This document shows, piece by piece, positions 1 through 11,316 of a DNA stretch of 64,000 bases. Source of the stretch: Chionis minor (lineage: Eukaryota > Chordata > Aves > Charadriiformes > Chionididae); assembly GCA_013398295.1 (NCBI GenBank), contig VZSF01007320.1:169495-233494 (forward strand), given 5' to 3'. A program made the position numbers and the translations under genes. A model generated the notes under the pieces. It had not been told where the DNA came from. It worked only from the letters and a program-made list of their open reading frames with translations, and searched no databases. Position 1 is the first letter of the stretch, and each line of letters begins with the position of its first letter.

Positions 1-23
1 AAAAAAAAAAAAAAAAAAAAAAA
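1..23. repeat. Poly(A) tract at the window edge
   Basis: The window opens with an uninterrupted run of A followed by ordinary mixed sequence. It may be the tail of a retroelement lying to the left or a simple A tract. The edge hides the other side, so it cannot be assigned. Confidence 0.9.
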
Positions 24-1802
24 GAGCATACCCTGGCATCCCGCTCTGTTCTCAGGCTGAGGTGTGCTCTGTCTGAAGAAACCTGACAGTATTGGCATGG
101 GACAATGTGACAAGGTAGGACAGGCAAGGGGGATATGCTTTTCCCACTGCACTCTCAATAGCTCCAGGCTTATACGGAAATAAGACTGAGCCCTTACTCA
201 TCTCATGACACTGATTCCTGCTCTCTCAGCTTCTGCAGTTCTGTTCTTCTCTGAGGGTAGCCAGTGTGAAGCAAACTGTGTCTAGGACGCCTCCTCTCCT
301 TATGCCCAAGCATGGGGGCAAATGGCCATCTAGCTACCAGCTGCCCAAGCAAAAGGAGTGGCAGAGCCAAATGACAAACTTCTTGAGAAACCCTGGTACT
401 TCAGCATCCTCTCTTTCCATCAACCCTCAAGAAATCGGGTACTCACTCCCCTAGGAAAGTGCAGAATTGTAACTCCCATTGCAAACCACCATTTCTAAAT
501 GAAATACTAAAAAGACTTACCATATCATTTCATTTTCAGTGTATTGTTCCTTTAAAAACAAAAAATAAAAAATCCAAACATAGTGTAGCCTGTTTGGTGG
601 GGGGAAAAAGGCATTTGAGGCTAAAAAAAAATTGAGTTTTTGATTTTGAAGTATTGATTCAAAATGGAAGGGAGGAATTAATTTTGAATCAATTCAGAAT
701 TTCTGGTGAGAACCTACCCATTTTTCCTTGGCTTTGTTTCTCCATTCCCCCCTCCCCCGCTGTAGTCTATCAGGTAAATTAGGTGAGGAAAAATAACAGC
801 AAGCAAGGACACACATCAGTGATGCCAGGGTTTTCATTAAAATGTTTTAAGTTGGGGCAATGACTCCATTCATCTTCCACCCTCCATGGGAAAGTGTAGC
901 ACGCATGCCTCTCCTGTAGTGAGCCTGAGAACAAAATGGCTGTTGTCTCAGTAAACCAACAGAGATCCTAAATATTTAGTGCGCAGAAAGGTCTCCCTTT
1001 GGTAGTTGCACGGATGGACAGATGCGTGTGGTACTACTACTACTGCCGTGTCCTCTCTCTGCTCTGCCTCTGGGAGTTTGCCACCTCTATCCCACCCGAT
1101 GGCTCTGCAGGGACTCCAGGCTACGGGCTCCCCCAGGGTGCGCGGCTCCCAGAAGCCCTCCAGGGTCCTGGAGCCAAGCTGCCTTGAATTTAATTGTTTT
1201 GCCTTCCTTGGCTTGTTTTCAGCCCGGATCCCATTCTTCCTGGATCCCTGAGGAAAGCTCTGGGCTGCTCAGTTAATTGGAAGTGGCTAAAACTGTGGAA
1301 GGCAGCTATGGAGGTGGAGGGGACATTGTTGGGTTCAATTTGCGGAGACTGTTGAAAATGTCTTGCTTAGTTTAGCAGTCATTTGTTATTAGGGTGAGAC
1401 GCTTGTCTGGGTACCTGTGGGAGATTTCTGAGATGTCCCAGGGGACTGTGGAAGTGATGGCAATTATCTTCATCTGTGCTGTGTTTTATTAAATAATGGT
1501 GAGGACCAAGAGAGCTGGAAAAGAGGAGAGGGGGTAAGGCTGAGCAAGAGGACGTGGGAAAAAGGGGCATGCTGAAAAATGAAGGGATAAGGAGCATGGT
1601 CGCGTGGCCAGGTATATAGAAGATTGAGTGATTAAAAGGAAAGGAGGGGGAAGAATAATGAGGGTGCTGGCTTAGTCTGCAACAGACAGAGGGTAACAAT
1701 CAGGAAGACTGGGATTAAAAGGAAAGAGGAGATCGGGTAGCCATGGGAAGGGACTCAGTCAGGTCCCTTGTGGGAAAAAGCCAGAGAGAGAAAAAAGATG
1801 TA
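24..1802. other. Unassigned non-coding sequence
   Basis: No gene or identifiable mobile element is visible. The part at about 1,290-1,800 is purine-rich on the plus strand (many GGA and GAGAG words), and its minus-strand open frames are low-complexity artefacts. A short CTAC/TACT run lies near 1,033-1,044. Confidence 0.6.
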
Positions 1803-1829
1803 GTGTGTGTGTGTGTGTGTGTGTGTGTG
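1803..1829. repeat. GT dinucleotide microsatellite
   Basis: An uninterrupted GT repeat of about 13 units. On the minus strand it produces runs of His-Thr codons in short spurious open frames. Being pure and uninterrupted, it could be length-polymorphic. Confidence 0.97.
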
Positions 1830-1984
1830 CATGTAACACACGGGAAGAGAAGATGATGTGTATAATGACAAGTCCATGGTAATTCGCTCTGCCGGGAGGA
1901 GGGAAGGGGCTGGAGCCGACTGAAGGCACGTGTGTCGGTGAAGCAGTTCCCAGTCCTGGAGTCCAGGAAGGCTGCAGCATTTAG

Positions 1985-2179
1985 GTTTATGCTGATGACA
2001 CATCTTTCCACTTGGGCAAATGGACGGATTCCCTCTCTAAATCACTCCAACGTGATTTTAATAGCAGGCAGAGGTGGCTTTTGGATAATAAATGGGTACT
2101 AAACCCTAAAGAGACGCAGGCTGTGTCATACAGAACAGATGGTAAATTAAAAAGAATGGAAGCCCGTGACTTCGCTTAG
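1985..2179 (+). pseudogene. Old non-LTR reverse-transcriptase fragment with YADD box
   Basis: Read from 1,985 this frame is open for 64 codons to a TAG at 2,177-2,179. It begins V-Y-A-D-D-T, the catalytic box (motif C) of reverse transcriptases, at about 1,985-2,002. About 25 residues later come R-W-L-L-D-N-K and then V-L-N-P-K-E-T-Q. This order and spacing is the normal layout after motif C in LINE reverse transcriptases of the L2/CR1/Rex1/jockey type (W-x-x-x-N-x-L-x-L-N-x-x-K-T). A stop codon lies immediately upstream, at 1,982-1,984, so this is a relic and not a working gene. The box and spacing are seen directly. The exact LINE clade is not resolvable by eye. A retained frame in such an old copy may be chance or may reflect conservation of the DNA for another role. 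Confidence 0.6.
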
Positions 2180-4002
2180 CTCTGCTCAGAGCCGGGGAGC
2201 TCTCACTCTTGTTATGCTAAGTATTTAGTATTTACACTGCAAGGTTGCATCCTCACCTACCCTGACTTGGAAGATCGCAATTATGTATAATAGCAGTGAG
2301 ATCGCACTGATTAGAGAGGTGGCAGGAACGGCGAGGCTGGATGATGGTGATGACAATCATCATTCTTATTAGCGATCATCAATAATTAATAATTGCATTG
2401 TTTATTCTTCATCAGTGGCAGTAAAGACACCCAGACATGCCAAAAGGTTTAAAAATCATCTTGCTTTGTTTTGTTTACTGACAGAGAAAGTCTTCCTTTG
2501 CATTTGCTTTTTACTTGGAGTTGTCGGGGCCCTGGGGCCCTGTTCACCTTCCAGAGGGTATTTAAGACAGTGCTTAGTGCCCTCTGGCTTCAACAAGATG
2601 AAAGGATGTGTGAAGGGCTAAGCACATACTTAAAACACAATGCAGAAGCAGTGACTGAAGTGAGCTGCCTTTGGAATCATGGGAGCACGGGGGTCAGAAA
2701 ATGTATTAATAAGCAGCGACAGCCCAGAAGCAAAGCAGCAGTGGAAACCCTGCCTGTGAACACCCTGGGGTGTGATGTGGTCCTCTGAGGATGCTTGGGT
2801 GGTTCCGATTGGCCTGTTACTGCCCGCTTTCCCCTGGTTTCTCGCTGCTCCCAGGGCTGATCCCTCAGGATAGCGGTGGCAAGCTGAGGTGCTGCAGGAG
2901 GCAGCACGGGAGGGCGAGCAGGGAAGCCCCCAGATTCCTCCTCCATGTGCCTCCCAAGGGCAGCCAGTCCCTCTGGAGAGGGACAGCAAGCAAGCTATCG
3001 GACTAGATCTAGCTTTGACGGCGGTACAGCGGAGGCCATAATGTGATTATTACAGCGACAGCACGAACAAGTGCCTATTCATAAGCGAAATGTGTGTCAT
3101 GGTACTTTTTGGGCTATTTCACAGCCCTGTGAACTGGGATAACTGGGATTGTGTGATAAAATCTAGCAAGGGATCTCAGTAAGAAAGCTTGGAAACGCAT
3201 GAGCCCAAGAAATGCTTTAAACACAAAAGCAGCCAGTTAAGGCAACACTGTTATTGCTTCTCTGTCTGATATACATGAGAGGGAGCAAATCCTAAAAGCA
3301 GCTGAAGCCATAAAGGCAATCACTTACCAAGGCCATAAAATATTGATCTTCCCCCATCTGAGCCCTGTCAGGCTGGCATATTGGAAGATGTTTGTACCTT
3401 TTAAACAGGTATATGATGAAGAAAGAGTGAAGACAGCACTATTAACTTAGAGTGTTGCTTGGAAGATCTAAGAAAAAATCCTTCATCTTCTGGGACCTGA
3501 GTTCTGTTACAGCCTTGCTGGAAAAGGAGCTTTAAAGCCAAGTACTCCTGACTTTGCTGAGCTCTCAGAGGGGGAGGAAGAGGAGGAAGATGAGTGCATT
3601 TATGTTTTCATTGCAGTTCCACATAAAAGGCATTTTGGGCCCAAACTTCCCTATTGTGCAGGCTCCTAATCCACACTAGTTTAGGTCAATATTCTTGCCA
3701 ACCTAATAGCAGATACATAAACCCACATAGAGTTAAACTACCAGAGTAGCCTATGAATCCTAGGAGAAGGAACTAAAAAAAAGAATAACTTAGTCTGAAT
3801 GTCTTTCTTTTAAGAAGTATTTTTAACTCTTGTCCCCCTCAACTTAGGCGCTTTTTTTAAACATGGGTGATTGTGTAGTATATGTATGGTTTTGTTTTTT
3901 TTTTTAAAAAAACTTCATAAAACATAGTTTACTTTAATGTTTTGAGAAAAAAATATCCCAATAGGTAAAGGAAACCTTGATGCTTAAGCCAAGTTACTCT
4001 CT
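2180..4002. other. Unassigned sequence; conserved-element-like part at 2,200-2,430
   Basis: No gene is visible. The part at 2,200-2,430 is rich in ATTA/TAAT and GATCAATAATTAAT-like words with few simple repeats, which is the look of vertebrate conserved non-coding elements. The rest, including 2,430-3,020 where several short overlapping open frames occur, shows nothing I recognise. An A/T run lies around 3,893-3,912. Confidence 0.4.
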
Positions 4003-4145
4003 TCTATTATTAATGATGAAGATTATAGCCACTTGTAGAGGTCAACTAAGAAGAGATCTTCAGTGTATTCAGCACCAGACAATGCGCAGAACAGATGTTC
4101 CCTTTCTCTATAAGCTCATCATCCAAACAGACAAGACATTCAGAG
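4003..4145 (-). repeat. Old amniote short interspersed repeat fragment, minus orientation
   Basis: The plus strand runs from an ATTATTAATGATGA stretch through a middle part to TATAAGCTCATCATCCAAA and then CAGACAAGACA. Read on the minus strand this is TGTCTTGTCTG, a GAGCTTATAGAG-like word, a CATCTGTTCTGCGCA-like word and finally a TTA-rich tail. I recognise this order from an old, L2/MIR-like amniote repeat with a GCGCCTAGCACAA core and a TAA-rich tail. It appears to be the same family as the plus-strand copy at 8,221-8,323. Divergence is high and the family name is uncertain. Confidence 0.45.
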
Positions 4146-7100
4146 TGTGAAATGGATCGGTCACACACACTACAGTGAAGTAGGAGATCCAGGCGCTCTT
4201 GCAGGAAGCTGAGCATCCAACTCACCTGCTAATAGAAGGTGAGTTGACTAGAAAAAGACCAAGCTTTTAAACCGCAAGAAAACCCTAGGAATGGTTCAAT
4301 GAGTGGAACAGAAAGTATGACAACAAACAGGAATACAAGCAAACAAAAAAACCCCAAACAAACCAAAAAACACCCCAACCCAAACACCTTGAAAATAAGA
4401 ACATTTGGGTTTTGTGGGGCCTTTTTTTGTGGGGAGGTTGATAGCAACTCAAGTATGCAAAATTAATTTGATTTGCCAGTGTTTATGTTCATAATTTTCC
4501 ACAATTTGGATTTTCCAGTTTTCATGAAAACAAGTAAAGCAAAACCATACTTTTTCACCAAGAAACAATTTCAGTAGGTTTCCTAACAGTAGGAAATGAC
4601 AGGTTTGACAGTGAAAACAGATTCAACGAACAGACGAGACGGGTCCAAAGAAAGGAGAGGACACAAATATAAAAAGAAAATGGAATAAAGACCAAAATTG
4701 GAAAACAAAAAAAAAAGTTATATTCTTCAACTTCAAATTTTTCACCACTCCTGACTACTTTGGTAAGCTGCTCCTACCAGCTCTAACATTTAGGCCTTTG
4801 GGAAGATACCAAGAGCAAAGACTCTTTGGTCATACTGAAGTAGCTAGCAGCTAGCATCCAGCATCTCAGAAGGGCACAGTAATACAGATGCTTCAGTGCA
4901 GGCTGACGCACCTCACCATGGCTTTCAGTCCTATTGATACCTGGTAGCAGTACAGATCCCTTTATCATCAACTTAGGTTTGGAGATATTGGAGTGAGTTT
5001 TCTTTACATTTTCCGTTTCCCTTTGACATAGCCCATAAGCCATTAGCAGGGCTGAATGAGTTGAAAACCACTGTGTTAGAGAACTGGGGTTGAATAGAGC
5101 CTTTCAAGGCGGGCTCTGCACAGGAGTGACAACTTCCAGCTTTAGTTGTGCACGTGTTGCCCATGAGGTTACATCCCAGGGTCTGTTTCTAGAGACAGAA
5201 TGATGTGCTGGTAGAGCAAGATGTTAGTCAAAGCCAGGGAGAGTGTTAGAGTCAGCTGAGAAGGTTAAAAAGGCGATGCCTTTAATGATTTTGGGGTTGT
5301 AACAGCACTCAAACTTCTCTGAACTTTCTGAACATGTTTTTCCCCCGAGGCTGTTAAAAATATATCTCTCCTTTTAAGATTATGACAGAGGTGTACAGAT
5401 AGCTCTGTGAAGAACTTTCTTTTTCAAGTCTTCAACTTTCAGTGTCATTTCAAATTTCAGAAAATAAGTGTGGAAAACAGCCTGATGACAGCTCTGTGAC
5501 ATCCACCCCTCTACCTCAATGCGCCTTTTATCCAACAGGAAAACAAAACATTCAGCTAAAAAGACTGAAAAAATTAAAATGTGTGATCACCCTTTTTCCC
5601 CCATCCGCTTCTCAACCACCTACATTTATGATTTGTGTACTGACTGGAATTTTGTCACCTTTTTTTCACTTCATACAAGTCTTCATCCCAGACTGTTTTC
5701 TTGTCCCCTGCTGCATGTGTGACCATGTAAGCTAGGATGCAGAGTGGTGGGGATGGGAGTGCTGGCGACATGGGACACATGAAGGAAAAGGCCATTGCAT
5801 GAAGCGGCAGGAGGATATGGCTGGGAACCATTCAAGGAGATGAATGCTCAGCACAGCACTCACTCACCTGTGCCACGAACTCACCCAAGCCCTTAGATGG
5901 GACCATTGTTTTGGGGTGGGGAAGAGGTGGTGGTCCTGCACTGCAAAGAAATCTTTTGACATTGCTTTGGGAAAAACATGAAGTAGAAAGTTTAATGAGG
6001 CCTGGACGTTATAGGTGAAACTTTATCTCACAAACTTCATTTCATCTCCTACCTGTTTCCCACAGAGCATTCAAACTCAAACATCAGCCCCATTAAAATA
6101 AGGATGACTGCCTGTTACATTACAAGCAGCCTTGATTAGTGACAATGGTATTTTCGCATCAGCAACAGCAAGTTCAAGGCAACTGCTGTTCACATTAAAG
6201 TGAACACAGCTTTGCAGCGGTGTTCACAAGCATAGAAAGCACACTGCCATCTGTGCTTAATTACATTTGTATGGGGTCTCGCTCTTCAAGTCATTTCTGA
6301 GAGTCCGGTACTATTGATTTCATAAAAGTTACATAAATCTGACTGCCATTGGTGTTATTAAATTTCACTAGCCATTTCACTGTGGGACCTTGAGATCTCT
6401 CTCTTCCCAGGTGCTGGTACTGGAATATATAGGGACATATCTGTGATTTTATTTTGAGGTACACCTCAGTGGGCCATTTTTAGGCTCGAGTTAGAGTGAC
6501 TGCAAGGCAGTTAGGATAGACAAACATAACTGGTCTCAGCATATGCAGAAGGAGGGGAACTAGTGTCAGTCAAAATAAAGGGGAATTTTGGTGTCTGAGA
6601 GATGGAAGAGGTGCCCTGAATTGCATCAGATGTCCCAGGTGTATTGATCTGGACAGACAGTTGCCCTATGTTTCGAGTGGTAATCTGCTGGTAATCTACT
6701 GCTAATTTTTGTAGAAATGGCTGCTGTGGCTGTGATGCAGAATTGCTACAGATGCAGCTGATGTGTGCAGATTTGTCTACATGTGCAGAGAGGGACCAGT
6801 ATGCAGTGGATGAGACCTACAGCTTTTGCATCTGCCAGTACTTTGTCTATCAGCATGCCTGATTGCTAGCTATCCTGAGCAGTTTGTGACCCTGTTCTGC
6901 AAAAGAGATGAGAACATGAGAGCGTTTAGTAGTATTTGGCTTTTCTTTGGCTGGTTCATGAGGACTGGAAACCTGGCTGTCTTAAGATACCCAGTGTTCC
7001 TCTGGTCACACCAGATCTGTTCAGCAGCAGTGAACTAGATGCAGTGGCTTGGACTCTGGTGCCAACAACAGTGCACGACCCCCGTTGTCATCTGCTGTTG

Positions 7101-8070
7101 TTTGCTCTTGCACAACTAGTGGCTGTGTATATATTTATAACAACAGAAATATTGGGGGCTTTTTGTGCTGTGCTTCTGGTTTGGGGGCTTTGTTTATGAT
7201 CCTGAATTGCTTTCTGAAGCTTTTTCTCATAACCTTATCAGCTAAAAACTTCCATTTTTTTCATATGTTTCTGTTCCAGGCAAAACAGTATCAGTTCAGG
7301 GAATTTCACTGAATTTGATTTATTTCCAATTAACATAAACTTTTATTTACTAATTTTGGTGTTGGAAAACAAAGAAGACTTAGATAATTAAGCACTGAGG
7401 GAAGCCCCTTTCTTCCCCATTCTCCAGACTCAGCTTCAGTCCAACAACCTCTCCCCCACCAGCCCTCCCTCATTTTCACTGCGTTTTACACTCAATCCCT
7501 GCAGTCCCTTGGGTGAGGTGATGGGCAGTGCAGGAGGCTGGTTTCTTGCTGTCACTCCTTTTATGGTTTTTCCTCTTTTCTTCCCTTGCTCTTTCCTTCT
7601 CACTTATTCCCTGATCGAGCCTGAGTCATCCATAGGCTGCAAGGTACCCTCCAGTACGGAGTCCCTCCCTCCAAGAGGCATTCCCAGCCCTGTCCTCTCC
7701 CACATGCTTCCTCCTGTAACTTTGGGAGGAGAAGAAATCTCACATTATATGGTACAAGGCTGAGGGTACTCTCCCAAGAGTGGCCATGGGCCAGAGCAAG
7801 GGGTCCACACCATGGGTGTCAGAGCAGTCACTGCTGGTTTCCCACAGGGATGCCAGTAAGAAGGAGTCACAGGCATCACTCCTGACAGATATGCCCCAAC
7901 TGTCCCCCCCACCTGAGGCACCTTTTTTCCTCTAGCTGTGTGCATCCCGGCCTTTCTGCGCACGGAGGTATTCAGAGAGAGGGATCAGAGGGAACTCCAT
8001 CTTGTAAAATGTCTCACACATTTTCTTCCCCAAAAGAAGACAAAACTGCCAAGTTTCTGGTACTGGAGTT
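4146..8070. other. Unassigned non-coding sequence with A/C-rich tract and a candidate conserved element
   Basis: No protein gene is recognisable. An A/C-rich low-complexity tract lies at 4,321-4,388. The part at 6,100-6,400 has CNE-like composition with an inverted repeat at 6,187-6,206 (TGTTCAC, six bases, GTGAACA) and a further TGTTCACA at about 6,221. The open frames at 5,442-5,735, 6,826-7,312 and 7,509-7,763 show no known domain and no convincing splice context. Confidence 0.5.
4321..4388. repeat. A/C-rich low-complexity tract
   Basis: Runs of A alternate with CCCC and CAAA words. The same kind of tract occurs at 20,914-20,981. Such tracts are frequent in bird genomes and can be decayed poly(A) tails or simple-sequence expansions. 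Confidence 0.85.
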
Positions 8071-8168
8071 GTCTAATGGGAAGAGTGTCAGATAGGAAGT
8101 CACCACAAGCTGAGGTCTGCTCCCAGCTCTGTTGCTGGCTTGCGAGATCGAGCACTTCAACTTCAAAA
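8071..8168 (+). repeat. MIR-like tRNA-derived SINE fragment
   Basis: The stretch starts with GTCTAATGGGAAGAGTGTCA, close to the A-box side of MIR elements (GTCTAGTGGTTAGAGCA in the family). It continues with GCTCCCAGCTCTGTTGCTGG and a decayed counterpart of the CTGTGTGACCTTGGGCAAGT...CACTTCA core. MIR is an old amniote SINE made by RNA polymerase III and mobilised by L2. The order and spacing of the A-box-like part and the CCCAGCTCTG core fit the family. The copy is truncated and not transcriptionally intact. Confidence 0.55.
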
Positions 8169-8220
8169 TGCTTTTTTTTGTAGGCACCCCAGACCGTACC
8201 TGTTACGATGTGTTTAGTCT

Positions 8221-8323
8221 GGAAGCTGTGCAGAACAGGGCCTGCCTGACACCCGGCACAACAGGGACCTAGTCCCTGCCGAAGCCTTGAGGCACAACAG
8301 TAACACGAGTAATAAATAATAGT
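8221..8323 (+). repeat. Old amniote short interspersed repeat fragment, plus orientation
   Basis: The sequence contains GCTGTGCAGAACAGGGCC, then CCGGCACAACAGGGACCTAG, then GCCTTGAGGCACAACAGTAA, and ends in GTAATAAATAATAG. I recognise this as the 3' part of an old amniote repeat with the pattern GCGCCTAGCACAA-GGG-CCT-GTCC-GCTCCTAGGC-CTAC-GTAA and a TAA tail. It follows the MIR-like piece by about 50 bases, so the two may be parts of one composite insertion. Just beyond it, at 8,353-8,373, AAATCTACTGATGCAAAGCA resembles another MIR-type 3' segment. Confidence 0.5.
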
Positions 8324-8717
8324 ACCATTAGTGAGACAACATACATATTTATATGAAAATCTACTGATGCAAAGCACCATTGATTGACAGCAGCGCTCAG
8401 CACACACACAGTGACGGGATTACATTATATTTGCGGCCATAGCTTTATACACAAAGCACAGGCCTTAAACAAAACTGGAGATGATCTCTGCCAACTGCAC
8501 TGGCATCTTCACTCATTGCCCTCACAGGGTGTCACACCAATAGCTGCTCACCAACACATGGCCCCAGAGACACCTGGCCTGAGTGAGGAGCCGGTGGAAG
8601 GAGAGTCAGGACTGAAGTTTTTCTCTCCTCTGCATCTGACACCCCTATGCAAGGTCTGGGACTGCCCCCCTCACGTGTTGCCTAAGTATATATGACATCT
8701 CAGTGGGGGGAACAGCC

Positions 8718-8772
8718 CTTCCTCTCCCCTCCTTTCTTCTCCCCTCATCTCCTGTCCTCCTGTCCTCATCTC
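8718..8772. repeat. Pyrimidine-rich tract
   Basis: Almost pure C/T on the plus strand, with repeated TCCTCTCC, CTCCCCTC and TCCTGTCCTCC words. Confidence 0.8.
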
Positions 8773-11280
8773 GTGCAGCTGGCCAGGTAATGCTGTGCTC
8801 CAGACTCGGGGAAAATGCAGCGCAGTGTTTTCCCAAGGCATCTGGCATTGTGTGCAGAACTATTCACCGCCCATTTAAACCCCCTTGCTCTAGCCAGGTG
8901 CCCTCTGGCTCAGAGCTCAGGACCTGGGCATCGGTGCAGAGGAAGCTCTGAAGAATACACACCAGCACCCAGCCATGCTGACAGATCTTCCGTGCCGGTG
9001 GTAGCATCTCCCTGAGTCATCGGCACGGAGTGTGTTTCAGGCAGCTCCGCATAAACACCGCCTTCAGATGGTGAAGGGAAATATTTTAACTCACCCACAT
9101 CCCATAAATGCGACTACAGATCTCTTGATGGCAGCAACAGAACTGTCATCACCCTCGATAAATAGACAGGGTGTCGCTTGCTTTTCCCGTATTTCTTCCC
9201 CATAGCCATCTTCTGTGTAGCATGGGGGTATGTCAGGTAAGTCTGCCTTTTCCCCCTCTCCAGGAAGTATGTGTACGTGGTGGGGGAGGCAGTCCGCCTG
9301 TGCACAGACACCTCCATGGCTCCTGTTGGCTTCTAAGGGAGATTCACACAGAAAGGGGAGCGATTGAGTCCCAGATGCTCAAGATAAAACAGCAGAGTAA
9401 TTCTCCACTGCTGCCTCCATGTGCTTCAAAAAGACATTAGACAAGAGAGAAATGCATAACTGAAAGGTGCTGAATAATTTGGGTAAATGGGGTCACGCCC
9501 ACCCACCCATTTGTAGAGCTTAGAGATCTGTATAAAGATGCAAATGAATACATCTGTTGTGTCATTAAATGCAACTGCAGCAACCTCGATGAAAGGGAAA
9601 GGGAGTGAGGGAGTGAGGGAGAAGTGCTGACTGGTAAGAGCACCACAAAGTTGTCTTCTGTGATGAGGATCCATCAAGTGCAAAGCCCTAGGCTAGTACT
9701 CTGAGTCATATGGGTTCAGCACCCATTTATTCCCTCTCTCCTTCCCTGCTGCTTCTCGTAGTCTCATGGCGTCAACTAGAGTCCCTTATGCACTTCCTAC
9801 AAAGGCTGTGGGAGCTGATGGATGTGCAGCCAGTGGTTTAATCCCCTCTTTCACCTCCCTGTGGAGCCTGGCTACCTCGGCTGGCATTTTGCAGGGAGGC
9901 AAGAGGACAGAAGCGCCTGCGCCTCTGATGGACGGCAGCCCTCCGCTGCTGGAAGCAACTCTGCCTCTGGGAAGGGACCGGGGACGAGGTCAAGTGACAA
10001 TGCGTGTGCACAGGCTGCCATGAGTAATTGAATGTGGGAGTGATCCTGACAGCATCTCTGGCCCCGCTCGCTGCCGGGGCACGAGTCAGCTGTGACGCCA
10101 GGGTCTGAAAAGACACTTCAGAAATGTCACGGCCAGAAGGACCTGTTGGTGTGACACCAGGCATCAGGGTAGTGCTGCCGCCCAGCTGCAACCGGCTCAG
10201 CAAGGGGAGGAGGCAGACACTTCCCCCACTCCCTCAGCAAAGCAAAGAGGACTCCCATGACCAACCCTTTTCCCTCCCCTCTGTCCTCACCTCACTTCCC
10301 TGCCAGAGAGCAGAGGTTTTCCCACCTGTAATTACTCTGGACTCCCTCCATCCTGCGGGTATTCCCTGGCCAAAGACACACCATGGGGACAGGTGGGGAG
10401 AAGGTTGGTATTTATTCAAGCTCTAATCCTGCTCCTGCAGCTTGCTATACTCCTCTGTGGCAAGGCTTTGTACAGCCCCAGCATTATAATCCCTCTGCTC
10501 CTCCTGAGGGGCTTGCACATGATTGCTGCAGCGGCCACACGCTCTGACCCCCTTTCTCCTGGCTTGCTGGGGCTGGAGATTTTGTCACCAAATTCAGATC
10601 CGGTGCCTGATTTCCCCTGATACCCCAGCTTGCTAGCTGGGCAGTTGCGTACGCCCTCAGATTCCCTCATTGTCGACCTGCTTGGTTATTTATTTTTCCT
10701 TTTCAGAGCTATCTAACAACATAAACAAGGAATGCCCCACCTCAGACAAAATTACTTTTATGCACACACATTTTCTCCTGGGGCAAGTGCAGAGGGAAAA
10801 GCACAAATGCATAGAAAACCAGTAAAAAACTACACGCAACATTCATTCCTGCAGTCTAAGCATTGCTCTAGAAAGCCTTCTGCATTTAGTTAGGTTCCTT
10901 GCAGGTCCTTCCTGCCCAGGCTGGGCTTCTGGTGGCTGTGAGGGACATGGTGAGTGCAATCCTTGTCCTTTTGTGACTTAGACTGTTCTTTTTATTGTCT
11001 GTACAAAGCAAGTGGATGAAATGTAGAGTGATCTTTAGGTTTCCATATATCTATTTTGAACGTCAGTCTTCTAGTTAATACTGGTTGTTTCCATTTTCCC
11101 CCTTTTTCCCCAACATGGCACATAAACACTCTGAATTTCACACTCTGAATTTCTCACTCCTCATTCATATAGAGTTTTACTTCCTAATCGTCGTCTTATG
11201 TGAATGTGCCACAGTGGCCTGAGGCCCCTGATAAACTTTGCTGAAGGAGCTCCCAATCCTCATTCACACATAAATGAGTA

Positions 11281-11316
11281 TTTATACATACATATATATA
11301 TATATGTATGTATGTT
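11281..11316. repeat. AT-rich self-complementary tract
   Basis: A TA microsatellite flanked by CATACATA on the left and TATGTATGTATG on the right. The whole stretch is close to an inverted repeat and could form a cruciform. It is probably an unstable simple repeat. Confidence 0.85.
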
